From Actinomycetes bacterium (lineage in GTDB: Bacteria > Actinomycetota > Thermoleophilia > Solirubrobacterales > Solirubrobacteraceae): a DNA stretch of 35,415 nt. The notes beneath the pieces are model-generated. The model saw only the letters and a program-made list of their open reading frames with translations, was not told the origin of the DNA and ran no database searches. The stretch lies in contig JAJYUP010000019.1 of the NCBI GenBank assembly GCA_021792455.1, positions 1 to 35,415 of the forward strand, given 5' to 3'. Below, one piece after another: positions 8,111 through 15,571 of this stretch; position 1 is the stretch's first letter, and each line of letters begins with the position of its first letter. Position numbers and translations under genes: made by a program.

Positions 8111-8230
8111 CCCCGCTGTGATGGTCCGGGGTGCGCCGTGACGCTCCGCGGTGCGCTGCGACGCTCCGCGGTGCGGAGCGATCCTTCGGCGTGCGCCCCG
8201 ATGCTTCGGGGTGCGCTGCGATGCGCCGGC
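8111..8230. repeat. Six tandem degenerate 20-bp units, intergenic
   Basis: Exact 20-bp periodicity starting at 8111, 8131, 8151, 8171, 8191 and 8211. Five units begin GTGCG. Most contain a GA[CT]G core near the middle and end in CCGCG, TCGGG or similar. Units 8131 and 8151 differ at only two bases. The array fills the gap between the PPOX gene start and the lipoprotein gene end. There are no non-repeated spacers, so it is not a CRISPR array. Confidence 0.85.
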
Positions 8231-8244
8231 AGACCCTGCGAGGC

Positions 8245-8937
8245 TCAGCGCCGCGAGAGGCCGGTGCTGGAGCTGACGGGTGGGATCGGGTTGAGCGCGA
8301 CGAGCTCGCCGTTGTTCAGCTGGAAGTGCACGTCAGCTTCGCCGCCGCTCGCGCAGCAGAGCGGGTCCTGAGGGCGGTAGAGGCGATAGCCCAGCGTCAC
8401 TTCCGTTTCGCGCTGAGAGATCACTTTCAGCGAGGCGCTTGGCTTTGCTGCGTCGGTGCCGAGGTAGGTGCCTGCAAGAAAGAAGAATGCCCGCTGCTTG
8501 TCGTCGCCGCCTTCGCCTGCCTTCCTGCCGATGAGAACCTGCAGGGTCTGGTGTTCGTGGAACTCGCTTGGGTCGATCGCGACGTAGCCCGCACTTTCGA
8601 GCACTTTCAGCGCACTGGTGAGGCTGCTGCCTTCGCCTGCCGATTTCGGCAGGAACGCGGGTGCCGTCGAGGTGCGCGCCTGCACCGATGTGCTCGTGCT
8701 CGTCGCGGAGACCGTCGAGCTCGCGCTCGTCGTCGCATCTGCTTCGCCTGCCGTTTCAGTTGTGGTTTCGCGTGCGCCTGTGCTCGTCGAACGTTCGGTT
8801 CGCGTCGCGGATGAGACGCCTCCGCTTCTCGCTGGGGGATTGGAGGAGATGCTGACCGTCCTCGTCTGTGCGCCGCAGCCGGTCGCGAGCGCGCTCGCGA
8901 GCGCCGCGATCGTGAGGAGAGCAGGGTTGCGGATCAC
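8245..8937 (-). CDS. Secreted lipoprotein, LppP/LprE-like
   Basis: A 230-residue predicted lipoprotein. Residues 1-20 form a signal peptide ending in the lipobox LATG-C, with Cys21 as the lipidated residue. Residues 25-95 are a Ser/Thr-rich low-complexity linker. The C-terminal domain has YRLYRPQDPLCCASGGEADV and a following FQLNNGELVAL, which resembles the mycobacterial LppP/LprE lipoprotein family as I remember it; function unknown. The start is a GTG at 8937, with TATCCT ending 8 nt upstream and no ribosome site, so the message is probably leaderless. A 20-bp tandem array lies just downstream of the stop codon. Confidence 0.75.
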   Translation of the reverse strand: MIRNPALLTIAALASALATGCGAQTRTVSISSNPPARSGGVSSATRTERSTSTGARETTTETAGEADATTSASSTVSATSTSTSVQARTSTAPAFLPKSAGEGSSLTSALKVLESAGYVAIDPSEFHEHQTLQVLIGRKAGEGGDDKQRAFFFLAGTYLGTDAAKPSASLKVISQRETEVTLGYRLYRPQDPLCCASGGEADVHFQLNNGELVALNPIPPVSSSTGLSRR

Positions 8938-8945
8938 AGCTGCAG

Positions 8946-8951
8946 AGGATA
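8946..8951 (-). promoter_or_regulatory. -10 element of the lipoprotein gene (leaderless type)
   Basis: TATCCT on the minus strand, followed by 8 nt and then the GTG start at 8937. This spacing puts transcription start at or within 1-2 nt of the start codon. Confidence 0.55.
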
Positions 8952-8993
8952 GGCGCCGACCCGCGCGGCGTCACGCGGCAGGGGCAGATGCGA

Positions 8994-10517
8994 TCAGGCT
9001 TGCACCGCTGCCCACGCCTGCTCTGCGCCGATCAGCGGCGCGAGCACGATGTAGGAGATGTGGTCGCAGAGGGCGGGTAGGCTGCTCGTGTTGTTGTGCA
9101 GGATGCAGTCGTGGAGCAGCTCGAAGACGCCGCCGACGATCGCCTCCCCGACGACGGAGGAGGGCATGCGCGACGGGGCGGCGTCATCGAGCCTGAAGTC
9201 GATGAGTTCCGCATAGGAGTAGTTCGCCTCATCGAGCCTGGAGGCGAAGTGGGGGTAGGCGATGAGCATGTCGACGCAGGCGAGGTGCGCATAGGCCGGC
9301 TCTGAGGCGAGGAACTCGAGCAGGCCCCTGACCCCGAGCTTCACGTTCTCAGCCCAGTCGAGCCGAAGGTCGAGGGATCCCTTCACCGCGCTGACGGCCT
9401 TCGCATGGCCGACCTCATAGGTGGCGAGGAACGCCTCCTCCTTGCTCTCGAAGTGCTCGTAGAAGGTCTGGAGCGAGATCGACGCTTCGCTTGCGATGTC
9501 CTCGAGCCCAAGCGCAGGGTAGCCGGAAGCTGCTGTGCGCTTCGCGATCGCGTCGAAGATCCGCTCGCGTTGGTTGTGGGTGATGAACCCCCGCGGCAGG
9601 CTGTGCTCTCCGGAGGGCAGTCGCCGCTCACTCCAACTTGGCGCGAGGCAGAGCGTGCCTGGCGCGCGACCACCTCGGAGTGACCTGCTTTCGCGCCCTG
9701 ACATGAGCCTTTGGACCTCACCCCGCGAGGCGCCTTCAGCGGCGCCTGGGACGGGGCCTCGAGCGGCGTCTGCGGCGGCGCCTCGGACGCTGCTTCGCGT
9801 TGCGCCGGGGGCCGCGCCTTCGGCAGCCCCTGGGACGGTGCTCGACATTCCCGTTGGCGTCGGCAGATAGCTCGAGATCCAGCCCATCAGCTCTGGGAGC
9901 ACCCTCGTCAGCTCGCCCTTCAGCGCTCTGCTCGTGCGCTTTCTGCGCACCCGTGAGTAGAGGATGTTTCGCACTGCGCCCACGATCGCCCTCGCGACAG
10001 GCTCAGGCACCGGCTCTGACGCCGCCCCATCGGTCAGTATCCGAGTGACTTGCTGGGCGAGCCTCGACCCGTCGCTCGCCCATCGCTCGATCCCAGGGGC
10101 GCCGGCGGCGGCGAGCTCGATGCACACGAGCCTCGCCGCTGCAGGCATCGCGATTGCGCTGTCGAACAGCGCGCCGATGACGGCCTGCAGCCTGCTCAGG
10201 GCGTCAGCGTGCTCGCCGCGGCGCTCAGCGCCCTCGACGTTCGAAAGCATCCTCGATATCAGGTCGTCATAGGTGGCGAGCAGGCAGTCCTCCTTGCTCG
10301 CGAAGTGCTCATAGAAGGTGCGCCTCGAGACGTGGGCCCGCCCGACGACGTCTGAGATCGTGCAGGCGAGAAAGCCCCTCTCATCGACGGCGTCGATCAT
10401 CGCCGCGAACAGGCGCTTGCGCTGATCAGCGGCGACCGCCTCCCTTGGCAGTGCCTGGGGGCCTCGTGGCAGGCCCCTCTCTCGTGGACGCCCTTCAGTG
10501 CCGCGATGCTCGGTCAT
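8994..10517 (-). CDS. Tandem TetR/AcrR-family transcription regulator (two fused TetR modules)
   Basis: A 507-residue protein, about two and a half times the usual 190-220 of TetR regulators. The first module starts near residue 31, with ISDVVGRAHVSRRTFYEHF as its DNA-binding helix-turn-helix, and runs to about residue 215. The second starts near 314, with EDIASEASISLQTFYEHF as a second complete helix-turn-helix, and runs to the C-terminus with its own ligand/dimer domain. They are joined by about 95 residues of low-complexity Gly/Ala/Pro/Arg sequence with repeated PGAAEGA. Both recognition helices look intact. One chain could act as a pseudo-dimer or hold two operators. Ligand and targets are unknown; it may control itself or the secreted hydrolase upstream. 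The ATG at 10517 has AGGA 7 nt before it. Confidence 0.88.
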   Translation of the reverse strand: MTEHRGTEGRPRERGLPRGPQALPREAVAADQRKRLFAAMIDAVDERGFLACTISDVVGRAHVSRRTFYEHFASKEDCLLATYDDLISRMLSNVEGAERRGEHADALSRLQAVIGALFDSAIAMPAAARLVCIELAAAGAPGIERWASDGSRLAQQVTRILTDGAASEPVPEPVARAIVGAVRNILYSRVRRKRTSRALKGELTRVLPELMGWISSYLPTPTGMSSTVPGAAEGAAPGATRSSVRGAAADAARGPVPGAAEGASRGEVQRLMSGRESRSLRGGRAPGTLCLAPSWSERRLPSGEHSLPRGFITHNQRERIFDAIAKRTAASGYPALGLEDIASEASISLQTFYEHFESKEEAFLATYEVGHAKAVSAVKGSLDLRLDWAENVKLGVRGLLEFLASEPAYAHLACVDMLIAYPHFASRLDEANYSYAELIDFRLDDAAPSRMPSSVVGEAIVGGVFELLHDCILHNNTSSLPALCDHISYIVLAPLIGAEQAWAAVQA

Positions 10518-10895
10518 CGAGCGTCCTGTGCTCTTGCGAATCGCGGAGGCTCAGAGCTCGCTGTGGCGCGGTGCCGACGCGGTGCCCGCCAGCCTGCGGG
10601 CTGCGCCCCACACGACTCGGGCACACTCGAGCTGCCACCTGCATGCAGCTCGTGCCTGCGTAGAAGATGATTCATATGTCTGAGGTCGGACTCGCTTCGT
10701 GCTCTGCCGATGGTCGTTCGATTCACTGTATACGCACGCATTACATCTGCACGATCGTTCTGGACGCGTGCGTTGCTGTCGCCATGAACGTGACGAAAGA
10801 CTACGCCACCTGCGTAAGGAGGCGTTCTCAGCCCTCGTGCTCAGAGAGCCGCGGTGTACGCGCTCTCCGACGGTGGGCGGACTCGGCGCCGCCCA
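10518..10895. other. Intergenic region upstream of the tandem TetR gene
   Basis: A 378-bp stretch with no supported gene. The part from 10665 to 10800 is less GC-rich than the surroundings and holds CATATG, GTATAC and an 8-bp inverted repeat, ACGCACGC (10732-10739) and GCGTGCGT (10766-10773). This is where a promoter and operator for the divergently oriented or autoregulated TetR-type gene would be expected, but no clear -35/-10 pair is visible. Confidence 0.3.
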
Positions 10896-11918
10896 CTACA
10901 GCCCAGGCCAGTGCCGCGCGACGTAGCCTTCGTTGTCGACTGGGTATGGCTGCCACCGTGAGGCGAAGACGCCGCTTCGTCCTGCCGTGTCGTACAGCAT
11001 CCATGCGCCGCCGATGTTCACGTACATGTAGGTGTGGCCGGCGTTCGCGTACACCGTGATCCACTTGCCTGGGCCTGGCACTCCCCAGCTCTCGAGCTGC
11101 CCTGAGGTCTCAGGTGCGTTCAGCAGCCCCCCAGCCGCGAGCGCGTAGCTCACAGACCCTGAGCAGTCGTATGCGCTGTCGACGAAGGAGCGGTGCCCTC
11201 CTCCATAGACATAGGGGAAGTCCGCAATCTCGTTTGCCCCTGCGATCACCTTCTGGACCGTCAGCGGCACGTCCGCCGGAATCGGGATCTTGCCGCTGCC
11301 GGCGATCGAGTCGCCTCCAGGGACCGTCCTGAAGTGAGGCGGCGCGGAAGAGGAGCTTTCCAGTTCATGCATCCGCGCAAGCTCCTTGCGCACTTCTTCG
11401 TTCGATGCCGCCCCAGGCGCGACTATCGCTTCACCTGCGCTCGCTGGTGGTGCGGCAGGCGTGTGATGCACTGAGGGCGGCGCCGGGTAGCTACGCGCTT
11501 CTTCGGGATCCCTCACCTCCGCGACTAGAGCGGCATGGCCGCGCAGCTTTGCCCTCGACTGCGCGCCCGCCGGTGCGTCAGGCTGCCTGCCTGCCTCCGT
11601 CTGGCCTGTCGCCTGAGCCTGACCGCCTGCGCGCGCCTGTCCTGTCGCCTGCCCACCCCGCTGCCCGCCTGAGGCGGCCTGCCCTCCTGCCTGCGCGCGA
11701 GCATCACCCACGGCTGGCGGAGCGGCTGCACCGAGGTGCGCGCGCCGCGCCTCCGCCTTCAGACGGATCGTCGCGGAGTCTGAAGCCGGAGAGCCGCCGC
11801 TCACGCCAGCGATCGCGATCGCCGCGCCAGTCGCCGCGAGCACCGTCACGCCAAGCAGCGTCCCTCGCGCCCGCTTACTGCTCCCGAACCTCGGCAGTGA
11901 CCCTCGCCGCGTGCTCAC
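10896..11918 (-). CDS. Secreted NlpC/P60-like peptidoglycan hydrolase
   Basis: A 340-residue exported protein. The N-terminus is basic, followed by a hydrophobic segment (LLGVTVLAATGAAIAIAGV, about 21-39) that serves as signal peptide or anchor. Residues about 60-130 are Gly/Gln/Ala-rich low complexity. The C-terminal catalytic domain has FPYVYGGGH, then YDCSGSVSYAL with the nucleophile Cys252, and NAGHTYMYV with His295, the expected Cys-His pair of NlpC/P60 endopeptidases. It probably cuts peptide bonds in peptidoglycan stems or acts in cell separation. The start is a GTG at 11918 with TACGCT 7 nt upstream and no ribosome site, so probably leaderless. It is divergent from the gtrA-like gene. 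Confidence 0.82.
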   Translation of the reverse strand: MSTRRGSLPRFGSSKRARGTLLGVTVLAATGAAIAIAGVSGGSPASDSATIRLKAEARRAHLGAAAPPAVGDARAQAGGQAASGGQRGGQATGQARAGGQAQATGQTEAGRQPDAPAGAQSRAKLRGHAALVAEVRDPEEARSYPAPPSVHHTPAAPPASAGEAIVAPGAASNEEVRKELARMHELESSSSAPPHFRTVPGGDSIAGSGKIPIPADVPLTVQKVIAGANEIADFPYVYGGGHRSFVDSAYDCSGSVSYALAAGGLLNAPETSGQLESWGVPGPGKWITVYANAGHTYMYVNIGGAWMLYDTAGRSGVFASRWQPYPVDNEGYVARHWPGL

Positions 11919-11925
11919 CCCGCAA

Positions 11926-11931
11926 AGCGTA
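11926..11931 (-). promoter_or_regulatory. -10 element of the NlpC/P60-like gene (leaderless type)
   Basis: TACGCT on the minus strand, then 7 nt, then the GTG start at 11918. The position predicts a transcript beginning at the start codon. Confidence 0.55.
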
Positions 11932-12007
11932 CTGGCATGAAACTGCTTTGTGAAGGTGTCTGGTCTCGGTCGCAGCGCCAGCTTCGACGCTCAATGGCCA
12001 GCGGCGC

Positions 12008-12013
12008 TACTCT
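12008..12013 (+). promoter_or_regulatory. -10 element of the gtrA-like gene (leaderless type)
   Basis: TACTCT followed by 7 nt and an ATG at 12021, with no Shine-Dalgarno between. This decides the start chosen for the GtrA-family gene. Confidence 0.55.
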
Positions 12014-12020
12014 GCCCTTG

Positions 12021-12521
12021 ATGCAAGATCAGGCTAGATTGGAGGCGTCTGGGCCAAACGGCGCTTCGACGATGGAGTTCAACGCTGTCAGGGTTTCTCC
12101 CGAGGAGCTGCGTGCCCATCTGCGGCTGATCGGAGCGATGAAGCAGCGAGCGAACTGGCTGCAGCTCATCAGGTTCGGGGTCGTCGGCAGCAGCGGCTTC
12201 GTCCTCAACCTCGCGATCTACGCCGTCTGCGTGCACGTCGTTGGCATCGACTATGGCGTCGCCGCGGTTCTCTCCTGGGTGCTCTCGGCTGGGAGCAACT
12301 TCTTCTTCAACCGCCACTGGACATTCGATGCCCGTGACGGTGCGGCGCACTTCCAGGCGGTGAGGTTCTTCCTCGTCAGCCTGCTCGCGCTTGGCGTCGA
12401 CCTGCTGCTGCTGATGGCATTCGTCCACGCAGGGATGCCGAAGGTGCCGGGCCAGGCGCTCGCGGTTGCCTGCTCGATGCCCTTCAACTTCCTTGGCAAC
12501 AAGCTCTGGAGCTTCAGATGA
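12021..12521 (+). CDS. GtrA-family membrane protein
   Basis: A 166-residue protein with four predicted membrane helices, at about residues 50-70, 77-95, 115-135 and 143-160. LIRFGVVGSSGFVLNLAIY opens the first helix and is the GtrA signature; SAGSNFFFNRHWTFD after the second and FLGNKLWSF at the end are also typical. GtrA-like proteins are thought to move polyprenyl-linked sugars across the membrane for cell-surface polysaccharide decoration. Several ATGs are possible (11937, 12021, 12072). I chose 12021 because a TACTCT -10 sits 7 nt before it; the residues before the first helix are poorly conserved in any case. The last codons are the first unit of a short tandem repeat that continues past the stop. 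Confidence 0.85.
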   Translation: MQDQARLEASGPNGASTMEFNAVRVSPEELRAHLRLIGAMKQRANWLQLIRFGVVGSSGFVLNLAIYAVCVHVVGIDYGVAAVLSWVLSAGSNFFFNRHWTFDARDGAAHFQAVRFFLVSLLALGVDLLLLMAFVHAGMPKVPGQALAVACSMPFNFLGNKLWSFR

Positions 12522-12607
12522 GAGGTCGTTCTCGCGCTTCTGATGAGGCGTGCTGCTCAGCTTCAGATGAGGCCTGCCGCTCGGCTTGCTGAGCTCTGAG
12601 AGTGAAG
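12511..12607. repeat. Four degenerate 24-25-bp units starting in the gtrA-like gene tail
   Basis: Units begin at 12511, 12536, 12560 and 12584. The first three share GCTTC[AT]GATGAG, which in the first unit is the final sense codons and stop codon of the gtrA-like gene. The later copies therefore carry the same stop codon motif into the intergenic region. The fourth unit keeps only GCTT plus scattered matches. Confidence 0.7.
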
Positions 12608-12687
12608 CCGGCGCCTGCGCAGCGGTCTGCAAGCGCTCCTGGCGCGGTGCTCTGCAGGCGGCTGAAGGGGGCGGCTCAGAGCGCGCC

Positions 12688-12693
12688 TATACT
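12688..12693 (+). promoter_or_regulatory. -10 element of the DUF151 gene
   Basis: TATACT, close to consensus. Transcription would start near 12700 and give a leader of about 26 nt with GGGAGG at 12714-12719. No -35 match is seen at the right distance. Confidence 0.55.
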
Positions 12694-12725
12694 CTGAGCT
12701 TCCAGCCCCGTTTGGGAGGAAACCG

Positions 12726-13217
12726 TTGCAGGAGATGGTGATCTACGGCGTCAGCTTCGACATGGTCGGCAAGCAGCCGATCGTGCTTCTGAAGACCGTT
12801 GAGGGCAACAGGTTCCTCCCGATCTGGATCGGGCATCCAGAGGCGGCGTCGATCCTGATGAAGCTCCAGGGTGCAACGACGCCGAGGCCGATGACGCACG
12901 ATCTGCTCTGCGACATGCTCGGCGAGCTCGACGTCAAGTGCACACAGGTCGCCGTCACTGAACTGCGGGAAAACACCTTCTTCGCGTCGATCACGCTGAG
13001 CGTGAACGGACGGGAGCTCGAGATCGATTCGCGGCCAAGCGACGCGATCGCGCTCGCGGTGCGTGCAGGTGCGCCGATCTTCGCGGCTGAGGAGGTGATC
13101 GCGGAGTCGGCGATAGAGTTCGAGCAGAGTGAGCAGGAGAGCGAGGATGTCGTCGAGCGCTTCAAGGAGTTCCTCGACCAGGTGAGTCCTGAGGACTTCG
13201 CCGCCGGGGACTCCTGA
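12726..13217 (+). CDS. Bifunctional nuclease family protein (DUF151)
   Basis: A 163-residue protein whose first 130 residues form a BFN/DUF151 domain. Recognisable stretches are VLLKTVEGNRFLPIWIGHPE, MTHDLLCDMLGEL and DSRPSDAIALAVRAGAPIF. Family members from plants and bacteria have been described as DNase/RNase proteins; the role in actinobacteria is not known. The C-terminal 30 residues are acidic. The start is a TTG at 12726: GGGAGG lies 6 nt before it, while the ATG three codons later is too far from that ribosome site. A TATACT -10 lies upstream. The gene stands alone, followed by a convergent aminotransferase gene. Confidence 0.9.
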   Translation: MQEMVIYGVSFDMVGKQPIVLLKTVEGNRFLPIWIGHPEAASILMKLQGATTPRPMTHDLLCDMLGELDVKCTQVAVTELRENTFFASITLSVNGRELEIDSRPSDAIALAVRAGAPIFAAEEVIAESAIEFEQSEQESEDVVERFKEFLDQVSPEDFAAGDS

Positions 13218-13282
13218 GGGCCACATCGGCCTGGACGGCAGATGTGTGCTCCAGCTGGAGCGCGCAGTGGCGCGCGCCTCGC

Positions 13283-14701
13283 TCAGCGGCGCCTGCGCTC
13301 GCTGCTGCGCTCCGTCCGGCGCGGCAGGGGAAGCACCTCAGCGAGGCTGCTCTCGGCAGCGGCGCGATGGTCGCTTGCCTGAGTTCGCATCTTTCCAGTG
13401 AGTGTTCCGAACAGACCGACCTGCTCAGAGACGACGCTGCCGATCCGCTTCACCGCCTCGGCGATGTCCTGCTCTGAGACACCTGCGAAGTTGAGTCGCA
13501 TCGAGGATCCGCCCCTGCCGTCGAGGTAGGCGGCGCGCCCAGGCACGAAGGCGACATCCTCAGTCTCGAGCGCGCGCGCAAGCAGGTCGGTGGTGTCGAT
13601 GTAGTCGGGGAGGGTCGCCCAAACGAACATCCCGCCCTGGGGCCTGGTCCACTGCGCGTCGTGACCGAAGTGGGCTTCGAGCGCCTGCAGCATAGCGTCG
13701 CGCCTTCTCCTGTACAGGTCTCGCAGCTGATCGATGTAGCCACGCCAGTCGTGCTGCGCGAAGTAGGCGGCGACGAACAGCTGGGTGACAGGGGAGGAGC
13801 AGAGGTCGGCGCCCTGCTTGCAGAGGTTGAGCTTCTCGAGCACGGGGCGTGGCGCGACCGCCCAGCCCAAGCGCACGCCAGGGGAGAGGATCTTCGAGAA
13901 GGTGCCGAGGTAGATGACGAAATCGGAGGCGCCCCCCCGCCCAGCGAGCCGCGCGTCGAGCGAGTAGAGCGTGGGCAGAGGCGTGCCTTCGTAGCGGAGC
14001 AGCCCATAGGGGTTGTCCTCGAGGACGATGATCTCCCGCTCTCTTGCGACCTCGACGAGCCGCTGTCTCCGGGGCAGCGCCATCGTGACGCCGCCAGGGT
14101 TCTGGAAGTTCGGGATCGTGTAGATGAACTTCGGCTTGATACCTTCCGCCTGCAGCGCATCGAGCTGCGCCTCGAGTGCGTCTATCGGCATGCCTTCGGC
14201 GTCGACGTCGACCTGGACGACTTTCGCCTGGTACGCGCTGAATGTTGGCACTGCGCCAGGGTAGGTTGGAGCCTCCGCGATTATCGTCTCCCCAGCGTCG
14301 AGGAACGTCTTGCAGACCAGGTCGATGACCTGCTGGCCGCCCGTGGTTATGAGCACTTCGTCGGGGTCGACGCTCGTCTGCTCCTCGAGCATGACCTGCG
14401 AAACCGCTTGAACGGTGGCGGAGAGGCCCTCGGTCGGCCCATACTGCAGGGCCTTTGCCGAGCTCTCCGCGGCGACGTGGGACATCAGCTTCGCGAACAG
14501 CTCTGGCGGGAAGGTGCTCGTGTCAGGCAGCCCCCCGGCGAGCGAGATGACCTCAGGGCGCTCCGTGAGGGACATCATGTCCCTCATCGCAGAGGACCTG
14601 AGGTCGCTCGTGCGGCTCGCGAACAGGCTCTCGTAGCGCTCGAGCTCGTGCGTCGCCAGACGGGTGCCTGCTCCCCTGCGTTGGCCGTCGTCTATCGTCA
14701 T
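13283..14701 (-). CDS. PLP-dependent aminotransferase, class I/II (2-aminoadipate/MocR-like core, no HTH)
   Basis: A 472-residue fold-type I PLP enzyme. PEVISLAGGLPDTSTFPPELF near the N-terminus, YGPTEGL, TTGGQQVIDLV, NPGGVTM, ILEDNPYG-like LEDNPYGLLRYEG, and GTFSKILSPGVRLGW (with the Schiff-base lysine) match the aminotransferase subgroup that includes 2-aminoadipate transaminases and the catalytic part of MocR regulators. There is no N-terminal DNA-binding domain. Substrate not predictable. The frame is open to 15007, but I chose ATG 14701: the family begins soon after it, a TACGGT -10 lies 10 nt upstream, and the extra residues are a Cys/Pro/Arg-rich repeat. The C-terminal 40 residues are charged and low-complexity. 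Confidence 0.88.
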   Translation of the reverse strand: MTIDDGQRRGAGTRLATHELERYESLFASRTSDLRSSAMRDMMSLTERPEVISLAGGLPDTSTFPPELFAKLMSHVAAESSAKALQYGPTEGLSATVQAVSQVMLEEQTSVDPDEVLITTGGQQVIDLVCKTFLDAGETIIAEAPTYPGAVPTFSAYQAKVVQVDVDAEGMPIDALEAQLDALQAEGIKPKFIYTIPNFQNPGGVTMALPRRQRLVEVAREREIIVLEDNPYGLLRYEGTPLPTLYSLDARLAGRGGASDFVIYLGTFSKILSPGVRLGWAVAPRPVLEKLNLCKQGADLCSSPVTQLFVAAYFAQHDWRGYIDQLRDLYRRRRDAMLQALEAHFGHDAQWTRPQGGMFVWATLPDYIDTTDLLARALETEDVAFVPGRAAYLDGRGGSSMRLNFAGVSEQDIAEAVKRIGSVVSEQVGLFGTLTGKMRTQASDHRAAAESSLAEVLPLPRRTERSSERRRR

Positions 14702-14711
14702 GGCGCCTGCC

Positions 14712-14717
14712 ACCGTA
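14712..14717 (-). promoter_or_regulatory. Possible -10 element of the aminotransferase gene
   Basis: TACGGT on the minus strand, 10 nt before the ATG at 14701. A leader of only about 3 nt would result. Weaker match than the other -10 candidates. Confidence 0.35.
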
Positions 14718-14726
14718 CCGCAACGC

Positions 14727-14807
14727 TGAGATGCTGGCAACGGGCAGCAACATTGGGAAGCCCGCGACGGGCAGCAGCCTCGAGCAGCTCGCACCTCGCG
14801 GCAGCCC
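14727..14807. repeat. Three degenerate 27-bp units between divergent genes
   Basis: Units start at 14727, 14754 and 14781. The first two share a GCGACGGGCAGCA-like core (GCAACGGGCAGCA in the first); the third keeps CTCGCGGCAGC at the same phase. The array lies between the divergent starts of the aminotransferase and the DUF4126-like gene. Confidence 0.5.
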
Positions 14808-14882
14808 CGAAATGTCGGCGACGTGCACCAGCTCTTTGAACCTGGCAAAGAACCAACACCCTGACGAACTCGCAACGAACTG

Positions 14883-15491
14883 ATGTTGAGCAAAGGCATC
14901 GTCTTCGTGATCGGCCTCGGCCTCGGCCTCGGCGTCGCCGCCGGCGTGCGCCCATTCCTGCCTGCGCTGCTCTCAGGCGGGCTTGCGAGCGCCCATGCCC
15001 TTGGCATCGCCTTCTCAGGCGGACCCTATGCCTTCCTGCAGGAAAGCTGGTGGCTGATCGTGGCCGCTGCATCTCTGCTGATCGTCTATGCACTCGCGCT
15101 GAGGGCGGGCTCTGAGCGGGTGAACGGGGGGGGCGGAGGAGCAGCGCTTTCAGGGATCGGCGTCGGCGTCGGAGCGCTGCTGCTCGCAGGCAGCCTCTCC
15201 GCAGCGCACGACCTGGCCTGGCCTGGCCTGATCGGTGGTGGCCTTGCGGCGCTTGGTGCGCAGCTTGCGCTGCGGCCGATAGTGGAGGGTGCCCGCAAGC
15301 GGCTGCCTGACGAGGCCTCGCGGCAGGCGCTGGCCCTCTATCTCGACCTCCTCTCGCTGTTGCTGGCGTTCCTCGTCGCACTCCTGCATCCCCTCGGGTA
15401 TCTCGCCGTCGTGATCGTCGCCTGGCTTGCGCTTGCGCGCCGCCGCCGCACCGACTCGAGGTACGCTGGCCTGCGGATCCTGAACCGGTAG
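14883..15491 (+). CDS. DUF4126-like integral membrane protein
   Basis: A 202-residue membrane protein with about five to six hydrophobic segments. GLGVAAGVRPFLPALL near the N-terminus is similar to the amino end of DUF4126 proteins as I recall them. LLLAFLVALLHPLGYLAVVIV near the C-terminus is followed by a basic tail (LARRRRTDSR). A central Gly-rich loop holds a run of six glycines. Function is unknown. The ATG at 14883 gives a compact N-terminus leading straight into the first helix; no ribosome site or -10 is clear. A phosphodiesterase gene follows 80 bp downstream on the same strand, so they may be co-transcribed. A 24-bp repeat begins at the stop codon. Confidence 0.65.
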   Translation: MLSKGIVFVIGLGLGLGVAAGVRPFLPALLSGGLASAHALGIAFSGGPYAFLQESWWLIVAAASLLIVYALALRAGSERVNGGGGGAALSGIGVGVGALLLAGSLSAAHDLAWPGLIGGGLAALGAQLALRPIVEGARKRLPDEASRQALALYLDLLSLLLAFLVALLHPLGYLAVVIVAWLALARRRRTDSRYAGLRILNR

Positions 15492-15537
15492 GCGCGCTGT
15501 CGTGACCGACGAGAGGCGCGCTGCTGTGATGGACGAG
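15490..15537. repeat. Two 24-bp tandem units at the stop codon of the DUF4126-like gene
   Basis: AGGCGCGCTG opens both units (15490-15513 and 15514-15537) and GACGAG closes both; 20 of 24 positions match, by eye. The first unit starts within the TAG stop codon of the upstream gene. Confidence 0.75.
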
Positions 15538-15571
15538 ACGCCGTGACGCTGAGGGCGGCGCGACAGGCGAG

